Assembly: GCF_030936135.1 (NCBI RefSeq)
Contig: NC_082598.1
Span: 50,498,347 to 50,562,346 of the forward strand
Length of the DNA: 64,000 bases
Origin: Gavia stellata
Taxonomy: Eukaryota; Chordata; Aves; Gaviiformes; Gaviidae
Reading direction: 5' to 3'
How positions within the stretch are numbered: the first letter of the stretch is position 1; each line of letters starts with the position of its first letter. This document shows positions 34,886 to 47,500 of the stretch, in pieces. The translations under genes were made by a program, and so were the position numbers. A model generated the notes under the pieces. The model was not told where the DNA came from and ran no database searches. It worked only from the letters and a program-made list of their open reading frames with translations.

Positions 34886-37800
34886 TCACTGTGTTTCCAA
34901 AACCAGCTGCGCTATCAGCTCCTTGGCATCCTTCATGCTGGAGGAGATCTCGGAGCCATCTTCTGCCACGTGGGTACCAATCAAGAACATCTTCCGCTCG
35001 TCCCCAATATCAGACAGCGCCAGAGCATCATGGATATCGGTGATGCAATATGCACCTTCAAGGTCCTGATACACAAAAACAAAACGAGCCTGTTAGTCCC
35101 GAGAGGTGGCAGCACCATTCCCCCTTTGAGACACTGCCTTTGTCCAGGAAGGGGAAGCGTCTCAAAAGCTCTGGGGGCACCATTCTTATGTGCCTTCTAT
35201 GAGATCAAGTCCCCATGCCCTAAAAAGCTTTCAGGAAAATAAACGTTTATCCTTAACCTAATTTCTTCCCAAAGAAATAAGGGTACAGTTCTGTTTCTAG
35301 TAATCCCAGTGTTTCCGATAACAATGTAAGACTACCTGTATAATGCAAACAAAAGTCTCGCTGGCCCAAGACCCCAGGCACCCAGCAGAGAGTTACAAGA
35401 ACAGGGCAAACGTACAACAGTCATTCCCTGCGTACCTTCTCAGCCACCAGTGTTTCTGACTCCAGGATCTAGAGAATCAGTAGTACCATTTGTGTTTGAT
35501 AAAGCCAAAGCCTGTGCTTGCGTTCAAGAATAACACAAACGACTACTAGTAACACGCCTAAGTTACTAGAAATTTAGGAGGTAACAACGTAGAGCAAACC
35601 GAGCGCACAGCCCTCATAAAAGAAAATCTGGGCTTAAAAACCCTGGGCTGTTCTGTCATCTGATCCTACCACAGGCACAATTCTATTTCAGGTATAGCAC
35701 CAGTCATTGACACTTTCACAAAGATCTTAGGAGAAAGCACTGCCTTGTGAGGAAAGCTGCTCTTCTCTCACGCTTCAGCAGCAGCCTTAGGAGCAACCAA
35801 CCGGACAATCTGAAAACACTTTTCAGCTGCTGCTAAGTAAAGTGGTACTTCTAGAGAGACAATCAGAACAGAAACCTAACTACAGGTCTAACTTCGGTCT
35901 CCCTTGCAGCTCTCAAACCTCGCAACTCTACAGCAGTTTCCACCATTATTTCCACCCACAGCTCTGACTGCACTGTCTCCAAGCACAGGACCTGCATCTT
36001 GCAGATCCAAAACTCAACCTCAGATGATTTTCTTTTGCGGTCAACAGGTGTCCCAGAAAGACCCCCAGCTCCCAGCCATACGGCCTCCTTAAAGGCATGA
36101 AGCCTCCTCTGAAAGGCTTTGTTGCTGTTTTCAGAGCTGCTGCCAGCCCAAGCTCAGCTAGCAGCAGGGAACTCTTACCTGCTTGTTGGCCAGAACCACC
36201 ACCGGCAGGGTGGAGTTGCTCTGGATCAGCTGATGAAGCAGCTGTTTCGCCACAGGCAGTCGGGCATGATCGGCTGAGTCCACGACATAGATTAGCAACA
36301 GCACTTTGGGCAGGTACATCTTCCAGTATGAACGCAGAGATTCACTGCCCCCGACTGGAAGAGAAGACAGCAGCACAAGACTCACCAAGTAATCCAAGCA
36401 GCACTGCTCCCAGAGGTGCAGACGGCAGGCCCTGTGCTGAAAACCCAAGGTATTTGGGTTAACAAAAACTCAAAGTGTTTGGGCTGTTCTGTATGAGACT
36501 AGAAATAGCTTTATTTTCCTCAGTCAAGTCCCATGCAGGCATATGTGTATGCTTGGGAGGGGGAATATCTTTCCATTCTAAGCTCTTATTTTGAGAGGAT
36601 TCTGGGTTCAGTTTCTTTATGGTTGCTTTCTGCAACCAAGAGCTTTCTGCTTGCTCCTAGGCTAGTAAGGAGAGCTGAAAGAGGTTCAGTGTCCATCAAC
36701 ACCATGTGAGAATGTCTCCATATAACCTATCTCCACACACCCATCCCATCTTAAGACAAAGCAGGCCTATAATTTCCAAAGAAGAAATTTAGTTCTGAGG
36801 TGGGGAGGGCTCTCATCAGATTTGTATGACACTAGGGACTAGTTCAAAACTCCCACAGCTTTCACACTGCTGAAAACCAGAGGTGCTTAGGAAGAGAGAA
36901 AAATCAAGTCCCAGCAGACTCTTTAGGCAATCCTTAGGTGATGGGAGAAATCTTTGCACAGGATACCCCTGACCCCTTCTCTGCTGCATACAGCGGAAAA
37001 CTGTCCACCTTCAGAACCAGGTCTTATAACAATTCTGTGGTGAAACCACATGCAGCAAGTTGCCCGAGACTGTTGTTCCCGTCTGGGGACAAAAAGAGTT
37101 TGATAGTTTGATAGGAGCAGGAGTAGCAACAGTATATTAAGTATTTCAGATGTGTTTTCAGTTCTCCAGGTCTTCTTCTAGGTACACCGCAGAACCACTT
37201 GTTCAAGAGTACTGAGGTGCTCAGAAGGTATGGGTGAGTCCCCCAAATGTAGCAAGTTTTCAAAGCAATACGTTTGGGGTTCCCTGCAATTGTCTCCTGC
37301 CTTATACAGGAGCTCTCTTCAAAACTGACCTGCTAGTCAGCCATCTTTTACTGCCCTCAGCAACTTGCTCTGTTTCAAAGCAATTTTGCTTTCACTTAAG
37401 TCAAAATGATTCAGTAGTTTCAAGACCGTAGAAAGGAAAGCAACATTTCCCACTAGGGCATGCCTGACTCTTCTCCAAGAGCCCCAGAGTATCTGCAGGC
37501 AGAACTGCAAGTCTGACACTATGGAAAGGAGACAAAAGGCTGTGACTGACAGGTCATGCTTGGGACAGATGCCTCTGATTCTGTACTGTGACATTTTGGG
37601 TGCTCACCATCGTTCCCTCTGTTAAGCGCATTCATGCATAGCATAACCCAGGGGTCAGCAACATTACAGATAACTTTTTTTTTCCCCCCAAACTGGAAGG
37701 AACTCAGCAGAAGCCAGGAGCTCCTATCCCTTGCAGAGGCAAGATATCACCCGCTTATCTATATGATGGTACGAAGAAAAAGACAGAACAGTTTTCTATC

Positions 37801-39922
37801 TGTCTAAGCCAGCAAAATAAAAACCCTGCTGTGTGCTGATCATCTTGTGCCACGCAATCACAGCATAGGCTGCTAACCCCTGGACTAGGCAATGATACAG
37901 ACTGGATAAGTAACCAGATTAGAGAGCCATGCACGGATTTACCTGGCTGAAACTGGCCTGAGACATTTCATTTCCCATGGGTCAGATCGCAGCCATCACA
38001 TCTCAGTCACTACCAACCTGGACCAGAGAGGGAAGGACGACTCAGAAACAACAGGTTCTGCCGTGGGGTGCGCAGCGCTGGGCCTGGGCCATCCCCGGGC
38101 AGGAGCAGAGATACTGTGGGTTTCTCTGGGCTCAGCTACGCAAAGCACCTCCCAGTAGGAGACACAGGTGTCTCATACCTACTAGGAGAGGGGCACAGAC
38201 TACAAGCATCTCTGGAGAAATGATTTCCCTAAGACACTGCAGACTCCTATGGTAGTAGGACTGGGAATGAAACTCTGCCTTAGCTGCCTCATCCTCACAT
38301 CCCAAAGACTTACCTGGGATCAGCACAACCCCTTTAGGCCTGTATGGAGGCATCTATGGGCTAGCGGCCAACTGAGCCAGTCAAGCACTGGTACAGCACA
38401 GTGCAGAAACAGCAGGAAGCAAAGAAAGGGCAGCTTCTGCCTCCACAGAAAACAGGCACCAATGAGGCTAGGATGTCAGCCTCTCTGTACCAGGGACTGA
38501 CCTGACTCCAGGGCCTCTACCTTCCCCATCACATAGCTGCACCTAGAACAGCTGTGACACCCCACAAGCATCACAGGAGATGCTCTCTGCAGGCACGGAC
38601 AATACCCAAAAATCAATGCTAAGGACAACACAGGAAGTTTAGTGAAAACCTACAGACATTCAAAAGCCGTTAAAGGTTAGAAAACACCACTTATGAGGCT
38701 TTTGAACAAGAAGTGTACAAAGCTTTTCTCTTCCTCCTCTCTTCTTTCACCTTATTATTTATTCCCCTTCTGCTCTTGCCCTTTACCAGGCATGAGCACC
38801 AAGGAGAAGTTGTACAACACACAACGGCTACAGACCACAACACAGGGCTTACTGGGGACACCTCTGCTTTGGCCTGGTTTCACGCAACCAGGCTTGTTAC
38901 CCTTCTCTCTCTGGGAATAGATCCCTTCTAACACCAGAATATCATCTCATTCAAGAAGCAGGGTGGGAAAGCAGAATCCCCAGGGAGAAAATAACCGTAA
39001 CTTCATGTTATCAGAGCAGGCATGAGGGAATATGGAGGTTTTAAAACGCGGGCCTGACCTCTAGGACGTAGGATACGAACTTATGTTATGTTCCATACTA
39101 AAACAGGTTCACTCACTCTCCAGGAACTCCATCTGGGACTCTTCGGTGTTGACGCAGATGGCATTGAAGCCCTCGGTGGGAGCCACGCTGCGCTTGACGT
39201 GGTTAGTTGCCAGGGAGTGGAGAATGCTGGTTTTCCCAGCCCCATCCAGGCCCAGCACCAGTATCTGCTTGCTGCGTCCTTTACCCTGCAAAACGAGGGG
39301 CAGCACGCTTAGCCGGGCAGCCGGGGCATGTGCAAAACTTAGCAGGGCTGGGGTAAAAAAGGAGGCTTAACAAGGGGTCTGGAGGGAACAGCAAAAGACA
39401 CTTCACGGTGAGGAGGGAGAAGGCGCCCGCTGGGCTCCTGCGGCCCCAGTACAGGTCCGCAGCGCAGGCGAGGCGATGGGAAGCCAGGGACGGGAAGCCA
39501 GGGACGGGAAGCCAGGGACACCCGCCCGCCCGCCCAGACAACTCGCAGCTGCGGAGGAAAGCGGAGAGGGCGGCCCCGGCCCGCCCGCCCCGCCGCGGCC
39601 TCGGGCCCCGCCGCCCGGCCCAGCCCAGGGGCTCCGCCGCGCTGCCGGGCAGCGCGAGGGGGGGCGGCGGGCCCGAGGGGCCCGGGGGCGCCGGCACGGC
39701 CCCGCCGAGAGGCCCCGGGCGGCCCCCTTGGCGCTCCCCGACCCAGCGGCCTCGCCCGCTGCCCCGACCCGGCCCCCGTACCTGATCGGCGGCGGCAGGC
39801 AGGACGGCGGGCGGCGCGGCCCGGCTCCGCAGGCGGACCCAGGCCCAGGCCGCCACGGCCGCGCCGCCGGCCACGGCCAGCGCCGCCCCCCACAGCGCGG
39901 CGGGCCGCAGGCGGGAGCCCAT
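34886..39922 (-). CDS. ARL9: ARL9, ARF-like GTPase 9 (complete, 221 aa)
   Basis: ARL9 is a divergent ARF/SAR-family small GTPase of poorly known function. Coding exons are 39922-39782, 39285-39117, 36354-36179 and 35065-34886, all GT-AG with matching phases. Residues about 8-31 form a hydrophobic alanine/tryptophan-rich helix followed by Arg, a probable N-terminal membrane anchor, as in the relative ARL10. The P-loop GLDGAGKT is at 59-66, the switch I-like PTEGFN at 83-88 and the base-contacting NKQD at 160-163, split by the last intron. In the switch II position the usual WDxGGQ reads LEIGGS (102-107), so the Asp and the catalytic Gln of ordinary ARFs are missing; the ARL10 sequence I recall has the same change. 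This suggests slow or absent GTP hydrolysis. The start was chosen at the first ATG of a clean exon in a CpG island. The gene lies between SPMAP2L and SRP72, as in human. Confidence 0.96.
37649..37882. mobile_element. Possible small hAT-type DNA transposon (MITE) in ARL9 intron
   Basis: CAGGGGTCAGCAAC at 37649-37662 is mirrored by an inverted copy ending CCCCTG at 37882, which reads CAGGGGTTAGCAGC on the minus strand (12 of 14 identical). The sequence matches the typical terminal inverted repeat of Charlie-type hAT elements (CAGNGGTCGGCAAC). The enclosed 234 bp has no reading frame, so it would be non-autonomous. The 8-bp flanks (GCATAACC and GACTAGGC) do not match, so no target site duplication survives, or the call is wrong. 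Confidence 0.45.
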
Positions 39923-40010
39923 GGCCGCCCCGCTCCGCGCACGGCCGCCGGACGCACAGGCAGAGCTCCCCCTGCAGCCCTTAGCGCACGGCTCCGCCCC
40001 GCCATCAGCT
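39400..40010. promoter_or_regulatory. ARL9: ARL9 CpG-island promoter
   Basis: A very CpG-rich block surrounds ARL9 exon 1 (39922-39782) and continues into intron 1. No TATA box is evident just upstream of the start codon, as expected for a CpG-island promoter. Long frames on both strands here are due to composition. Confidence 0.8.
39478..39519 (+). repeat. 14-bp minisatellite, 3 perfect copies
   Basis: GGGAAGCCAGGGAC is repeated three times exactly (39478-39491, 39492-39505, 39506-39519) in ARL9 intron 1 at the edge of the CpG island. A short minisatellite like this is likely to vary in copy number. Confidence 0.95.
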
Positions 40011-41513
40011 GGGTTGGCGGTGTCAGGCTGAGAGCGTGGTAGTTTCAGTCACGGGAAGAGCGAACCGTTTCACGGGTGGCTTTTTGCTGTTAGAGGAAGG
40101 CGGCCTCTCCCCCAACCTCCTGCTTGCCCTCTGCCCCCCACAACGGGATTTGCTTCCAGCTTGCTTCTACCTGGGCACCCATCTCCAGGGGAAGCAGTCA
40201 GGGCCCCGTGCAGGCAGCCCGGTCAGGGCTCTAGCCGTGCCACAAGTCAGCGTTCCCGTCTGGTCAGAGTTTCAGCCCGGTTTGACCAGAGAAGGCACCT
40301 GGCAAACACAGAGTTGCATTCTCCTCCAGTATCCCCTCTCTCCAAACCACCCTCCAGAAACTGCGTCGCTGCAGGATAGTGTGCACTCTCTCCTGCAGTC
40401 ACCAGCTGCTGGCTAAGAGGAGGGACATCACCCAGGCAAGTCATCTAGAACAATCCTTTCCCTTCAGCCCTCAGTTGGCAGCAAGTGACTCTGCCAGCCA
40501 TTCATAAACCTGTTTTCTCTATGCTCTTCTCCTCACTCAGAGAGCCCCCTTCCAGATGCTGCCAGTGTACAGTCAAGGCAATAAAGACTGGATTCTACTT
40601 AGTAGATTTTTTCTCCATGGAGACTGGGGGTGGTGTGTTAAGCCTCAGTAACATTTCCCTTGCTCCCCACCTCTTCAGGCCTTCGCTCTGAATTCTTTCA
40701 GAGACAAGAGCCTTTACCTTTTGGGCTGACATCTGACAGCTCTCCCTGAGGTGCTGTTTTTACTGATTGAAAGTCCATGTATGGAAAAATGTTTTTGCTA
40801 TATTCAGACCAAACCAGAAGTCCAAGAGAGGCTTAGGGGCTACCTGCGGGGTGCTAGGAGAGCAAACACATCTTCCATCTCACCACCAGCTTCCACTTGA
40901 GAAGTGCAAGGCCTCTTCTATGCAGCCCACCACCACAACCAGCCACTTTGTTTTAGCTCACTCTTGTTTTGCCAAGCCCACTGGAATAAGGCAGCTGGCT
41001 TGCAGAAAAAGGGACGCCGAGTCAGCTGCCACACCCTTTGCCATGCTTTCTCCTAACAGCCTTGTTCTCCCCCTTCAGATAATCTTCTCCCCTATAATCT
41101 AGCCCATATGTTGTTCTCCAAGACCCTTTGTGCCTGTGCTCTTTGGTGGTCAATGACTGACTGGGATGAGACATAGAAGACAGTGCTTGCGTCACGCATA
41201 GTCAGATACATTGTCAGATAAATCTGTTAAAGGCCTTAACTAACATATGCTAGAGGAGCATAAATCTCTATTTCAGGAAGTTCTTGATTATTCCACATCT
41301 TTTAAATGTTTGGCAATGTGGACAGATTTCTTCTTAGGAGCTGCATTTGAGTTTGATGGCGACACCCTAAGTCACAGTGGGGGCAAGCGTGAAGAAGGCA
41401 ACTCAGTAAGCAGACACATCACGGTGCCTATAGCAGGCCATCTCCCCCCAGACCACTGACAGGCAGGACAGATCCATATGCCAAGAGTCTTTTGCCAGCA
41501 CTTGCTTTTGACC
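40011..41513. other. Intergenic between ARL9 5' end and SRP72 3' end
   Basis: No coding exon, RNA gene or mobile element was recognised on either strand. The gap separates two genes transcribed in the same leftward direction. Confidence 0.5.
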
Positions 41514-41519
41514 TTTATT
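41514..41519 (-). terminator. SRP72: SRP72 poly(A) signal
   Basis: AATAAA on the minus strand lies about 50 bp after the SRP72 stop codon (41571-41569), which would give a 3' UTR of only about 70-80 nt. Confidence 0.75.
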
Positions 41520-44500
41520 CTGCAACCAGCATCACCTACTGAGGGAGGGAGATTACACATCCTGCTTTTTACCACCCTCCTTTAGCCCCTTTCTTCTTCT
41601 TCTGCTGCTGTTTCTTCTTGGTGGCCGGGGCACCAGCAGGTTTTTGGTGCCTGGGAGGGATGACGTTACTTGTGGCCGATACAGCTGCAGCGCTGCCGGG
41701 CCGAGGGGAGGTAGGTGGGCTGCTGGCGGTCCTGCTGGCATCCCTGCAGTGAAGATGAGAGAAAGAGATACCACATGGGTTCACCACCACCTGCAAGATG
41801 TGGCACTACTGCAGGAAGCTGACAGCGAAAAATAGCAGCTGCCCCATAAGACAGCATTAGATAGCATTATGTACGGGAGGGCATCATGCAAGGAGATCTT
41901 AAACAAGCTTCAACATATATAGAGGGGCTGATGGATGAGGGGAACATGTCTCAAAGGGCAGGCAATCACCTTCTAAACTGATGTTCACTAGATAGTGAAA
42001 GTCCTCAACAACAAAAGCAAGGCTAACTTTTGAACAGACGTGACAGCTCATGCAACACATGAGAAGCCTTTCAGGTGCCCACGCTTAGGCAATGCAAACC
42101 CAACATCCTTTCTCTCTCCTTAACCACAAAAGCATCTTTGTGTCAGCTCTCCTTGCAAACACTGCTCAAGCCAACAGTGCCACAAAAGGCTTTTCATGCT
42201 TCTGTTTTGAGACAGCTGTGTAAAGAGAAACTACCAGACGGCACTGGCAACTCCCTGCGTTGCTATTATTTTAGAAGTACTCCCTTCTCTCAGATGCTAG
42301 TAAGTCACCATCTTCCTGTCAGGCGTCAGACATAACGGTAAACCCTGATTCCAGCTCAAATAATCAGTGTCAACTTAGAAGGAAGTATAGTGTTTTCCCA
42401 AACCATGGCTAATGGTTCTCCAGCCGCCAAAAGACGAAAGCAAATAGTGTGAGAGAAAGCATGCGAAATTCAGCTCAAAGCTAAGAAAAGCACATTAAAA
42501 GACTATGAGAATTATGTTTGCACCTTAGCACCTTCAAGCATGCCTATCATATCATTTTGTTTTTCAGCGACTTCTAGGGATCTTCCACAAGAGCAGCTGG
42601 TAGAAGGCTCAAGTGGCAAAGTACAGTTTCACTTGTGCTACCCGTGGTTGGCATGATAACAGAGCCACAGAAAAGCAGCACAAACCCAGCCCTCCCAGCC
42701 GCCCAGGAGTGATTCCCCACACCAAGCCCTGCAAAACGGGTACTTACAGTTCAGAGGAGCCGGCTGTGGTTGAACCCTGAGTCCCTTTGCCAACCTGATC
42801 CTTCTTCTTGCCCTTCTTCCGTCCACGATAGTAGGAACGCTCTCGCATTGGAAGCCACCGCTCAGGGTCAGGAGTCACTTTGGGGTCGTAGTTCTTAGGC
42901 AGCTTTCCTGCAGAACATTCAGTGCCAGGAAATAAGATTGGGGTCAACACACTAGAGAGGCATCACCAAGGGGTAAGCATGGGATGTCAGTAGCCAGGAA
43001 GCACAAAGAGCCCAGCAACCCACATCATCCTATCAGGGTGCTGCTCTCACTTCTGTGGAAAAATGCCCCATCCAAACAAGCTATCATGAAGATTTGGGTT
43101 CATAGGGACCCAGTCCCAGCAAAGGGCTCCAGCTCCTGGGGAGCTGACGGCTGGCTATTTGAAGAAACAATCTCGCAAGCTCCCTGGAGCTGTGCTGTGT
43201 CAACAGCTAGGAAATGCAACTTACCCTTCTTTTTTTTCTTCTTCTTCTTCACATCCCCTGTTCTGAAAAGCAAAAGGGAAACAGCCGCTGTGACACAGCA
43301 CAGACACAGCAGACAAGTCAACTGAAAACTAACTCTGGTAGAAGCTAAACCATTCCCATCTCTCTCAAAACTTGGTCTGCTGCTACCTGAAGCTCCTTGC
43401 AGTTAAACAACAGGCTCCCTTTCCACCAGCCTGCCTTCTACAGCAATGCCCCCACCACACCAGGTGTGTGAATGACTGCAGCAGAGCTACAGCAGCCCAC
43501 TTTACCCTTGCTCCTTCTGCTGGTTGTCTCCAGTGAGCTTCCCAGCTTTCTTCCGAACATAGGTTGCTCCATGGGAGTTCTCCAGTGCATCAACATCTAC
43601 TTTCAGTGACATGGTGTCCGAGGAAGGCAAGTGTTTGCTAAGACTGCAAGGGAAGAGTTCAGGGATGCAAACCGGCAAGCAAAAAGATAAAACACCCAGG
43701 TTTGTTCAGATAGCAACAGGCAACTTCAGCTTGAACGAATTCAGCCTGTTAGCCATGCAGACAGCAGACAGGCCTACAGGGCCAGTTCCAGCTCTCTCAT
43801 CAGCTTCCTACACAAGCTGGGATGAGCTGCTTAATTGCCATCTGCCTCATTTTTCCCTTCTTTGATACAGTGACAGAAGCAGCAACTTCCTCTGAAAGCT
43901 GCTCAGGGTGGCAAAAGCAGTATGTGAACCTGGTATTTTGGGTCAGTGAGAGCTTAGCCATATTTTATTGGGCACAGTCCTGCATTACTACCACAGGTTT
44001 AAAGTTCCAACAGAAAAGATGGAGGAGCTCCTGTTATCAGGAGTTAAGTTATCAATTCTCAGAGAGAAGGAGGCCAAAGACAAAAGGGTCCTGGGATCCC
44101 ACAGTAATCAAACCAATTAGGGAAATAATGTAGCTCCAGACAACTTGACCTGGATACGCAGCTGTTCTGGAAATGTTCCTTGCCTTTCTTCAGGTGAGAG
44201 TGGGTCTGAATTCTCCACACAGCTGAAATCCAAGGGAGCAATGCCCAAACACCTCTTCCTTTGCTCTAATACCACCATCAAAAGGATACACTTTAGCTTT
44301 TTCGGGGTCCACCAGGGAGTAGGCAGAGATGAGCTGTGCCAGAGTATGCACATCTTTTGGGTTTTGCCTTTGTAGGGGAAAAAAAGAAAAGGACCAAGTT
44401 ACCAAGGTATGCACTTGTCCCAAAGACTGGTATCCCCATGCAGTGCTTGCTGCTGCAGCATAGCTGCTATCTGTGGGAACAGGCATGTCAGTTTGTGGTC

Positions 44501-47500
44501 TCCTCCAGAGCACATCACCAAACATCACTGGTGTGGACAAAGGGAGGTGCAGACATCTCCACAGTATCATGAAGTAGGCAATGAAAGACAAAAATCCCTC
44601 AGGTCCCAGTAGCAAAGGCAAGTTAACAGTTCCCCCAAAAAATCCCATCAAGTGCATAATAAAAACTAAAACCTAGACATCCATGGTTTATGCAGCTCTA
44701 GAAAAAATGATGCATCCCAGTCCCTAAAGCAATCTTCACTGCACACAAGAGGCCTCTGGGACAAGTCAACATCAGCTATGCACCAAATGAATGATCCCCT
44801 CTCCCTCCAAAATACGGCTTCGCATTGGAGCCCTTGTGCAAAAGCAACTCTAAAGGAGGGCTACCAGTCAACCAGCATTTTCAGACACTGCCTGGCACCA
44901 GAGAGCTTGCAGAGGTCTCTGGGTGGAGACCTCCTGTTCAGCAACCACCCAACTCACTTCCAGAGCTCCTCCAAGTCGCTGATGGCTTCCTTCTTCCTGC
45001 CATGCTTTAGTTTGAAGTTGGCAGCTTCCCTTATCAGCGACAAATGGACAGGAGACTTTGGCTGAAAGACACAGCAGACATAATTAGTTCCTCATTATCG
45101 CAGCATGGAGCCCAGCTCTAGCTCGCTTTAATGCCCCTGAGACCTGGCCAAGGATAACTGAGTTAGCACCCTGTCATGCAGAAAATAGACCACCTTTGCG
45201 CTCTAAGATGTGAGGCAGAAGTGCATGGGACAAGGCAGCTTGCTGCTCCACAATGTTTTCCCTGATTAGGGAGAAAGCCTAATTGCTACATTTGGGCACC
45301 CGTTGCCCCCACTCTCCTAATCTGACAGGAGCTGCTGCTCCCTGTTTGCAACACATCTAAAACAATGAAACAGTGATAAAACGAACGCTCACAAAACAGG
45401 AGCTCACAGGTCTCCAAAACCCCAACTGGATGAGCTGCTGGGGCTGTGCATCAACAGGAAAAGCTAAGTTGGACTAGCTAAAAAAGACTGGGACAAAACC
45501 TTGCACATTAGCTCCTCTGGTCTGACTTGCCTGGAATTGCTGATACCACTGGATAGCCTGTGTGAAGACCTCGATTGCACTGTCAATGTCCTCTTCGTGA
45601 CTGTACATTGTCACCAACGCAGACACCTGCAAACATTCAAGAGCAGCTTATAGCAGATCCTCACAAAAGCTGTGAGGACTCTCTATAGCCAGAGAGTCAG
45701 CAGTTAAATGACGGATTTTCCTAAAAGCAGGCTCAGTGTGAGCTTTCTGCTCTGTCCCTAAAAAACAGCTGTAGTAACAGGTAGGATACCCAGGAAACAT
45801 CTTCCTACCCGTGTTCCTCCCAAAGAAATGTCCACACCAAGCTTTCTCCTACAGTACAAGCTTAAGACTGCATTCACAGAAAGAACTTTCTTGTCTTGGC
45901 AACTTCTTTGCTTGCCACTGGACACAGTTTCATTAGAAACTCTTTTTCTTCCCCTATTCTCTATCCCAAGACCATGAAAAAAAAAGCAGCACTGAAGAGA
46001 TGATACAGACACCATCTGCTTGTCTACACCTCAGTCACAACTAAAGGTGACCCAGGGCAAGGAGCTGGTATGCTCACTGCCCCCATAAATTACTTTGATC
46101 ATTCACACTTGCAACTGGAACAGACCTACAACTGTCAGCCACTGCTCAAAATGCTTACGCTGTATACTTGAGTGCTTTCAAGGTCATTAAGCTTTTCCAA
46201 ATACCAGACGTGGACATGCATGCAGACCGGGGTGATGCTGTGGGGATGGAACATATGGCACTTTCTCCCTAATGCCTGTTGTCCTAAAGCTGCTTCAAAA
46301 ACTTCTCAACAGTACATACCAGGGAAGCAGCTGCTCCAGTCACGTTATGCAAGTAAATCCAGGCAACACGCAGGTCTGAGGGATTATGAGAGAGTGGGAA
46401 CATAGGCAGAAAGCATCTCTGCTGACAGGCAGAGTACTTCTGTCGCTAAGTTCAGGCCACCTGATGCAAGTTATAATCCCACCTTTGTCCAAGACAAGGA
46501 AGATGGGCTCAAATTCCCTGCAGACACTCAGGACAAGTGAAAACCACAGGGAAGAGGCAACAGGGAGCAGGCAGTACAAAGCTGTGCTACAAGGGAAAAA
46601 CCTCACACAGTTCAGGCTGAGTTTTGCTTACCATACCAGGCTTGTGCTGCAGTTCTTCTATGCTCCTCAGGATCATGCAGGCTTTGGTGACACTGCCTAG
46701 AAGAGACACAGGGAGAAACATACTCTGAGTGGCACAGTAATAATTCACCCTGCCCGTGAACTTCCAGCCAAAGGTAAACAATGGGGACATAATGATCCCC
46801 TTCTCAGAATATCTCCCCCGTTTCCAGGAATAAAGGACAGGCCTCCACACAAAGGACCTTTCTGCCCTTGGCGCATCCTGCAAGGGTTCAGGAGCAAGCT
46901 TTTGCAAGCAGGGTCTTCTCTTCCAGGAGCAACTCTGTGCTGCCTGACTGTATACAGGAATGGCAGCATCAAGGGAGCCTCACGCTGCTCCTCAAGACGC
47001 TCCTGCCCCAGAACAGATTCAGCCCTATTATTCACAAAGACTGTGGGCATCTCTGCCAGGGATCTGCGGAGCCTGGACATCCAGACATTAAGCTATGAGC
47101 TCTATCCTGCCAGAGCCATATATACAGAATACCCAACTGAAAGCATCTCTGCTCTGCACCCCTGTCACAACAGGGACTGCAGCAAAGATTGCCCTAAAGC
47201 CTGTTTTTCTCATCCCTTGTACCATTACCATGTGCAGACACTTCCCAACAGAGGAGGACACTGGATACCTTGAGCAATTTTTAGCTGGGCCATCGTCAGC
47301 TTGATCTCAGCTGCATTGGCAGGGTGCTGGTCTGCAAAGTCCTGAGAGTCAGAGGAAAGAACAATTCCATATGTGTGTGGGCATGAGGCTGCTGCTCCAG
47401 TGAATCACATCTCATGCTCGGTCACAGCAAGCTAGCAAGAGCCAAAGGAAGCTTTCCAGCACAGGCAGGCTTCAGCACACAGCAGAGGAGGGCCCCAACC

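Noticed and set aside
39281-40042. Multiple long frames on both strands around ARL9 exon 1
   Set aside because: Only the minus frame ending at the donor 39782/39781 joins the GTPase exons; the others are composition effects.
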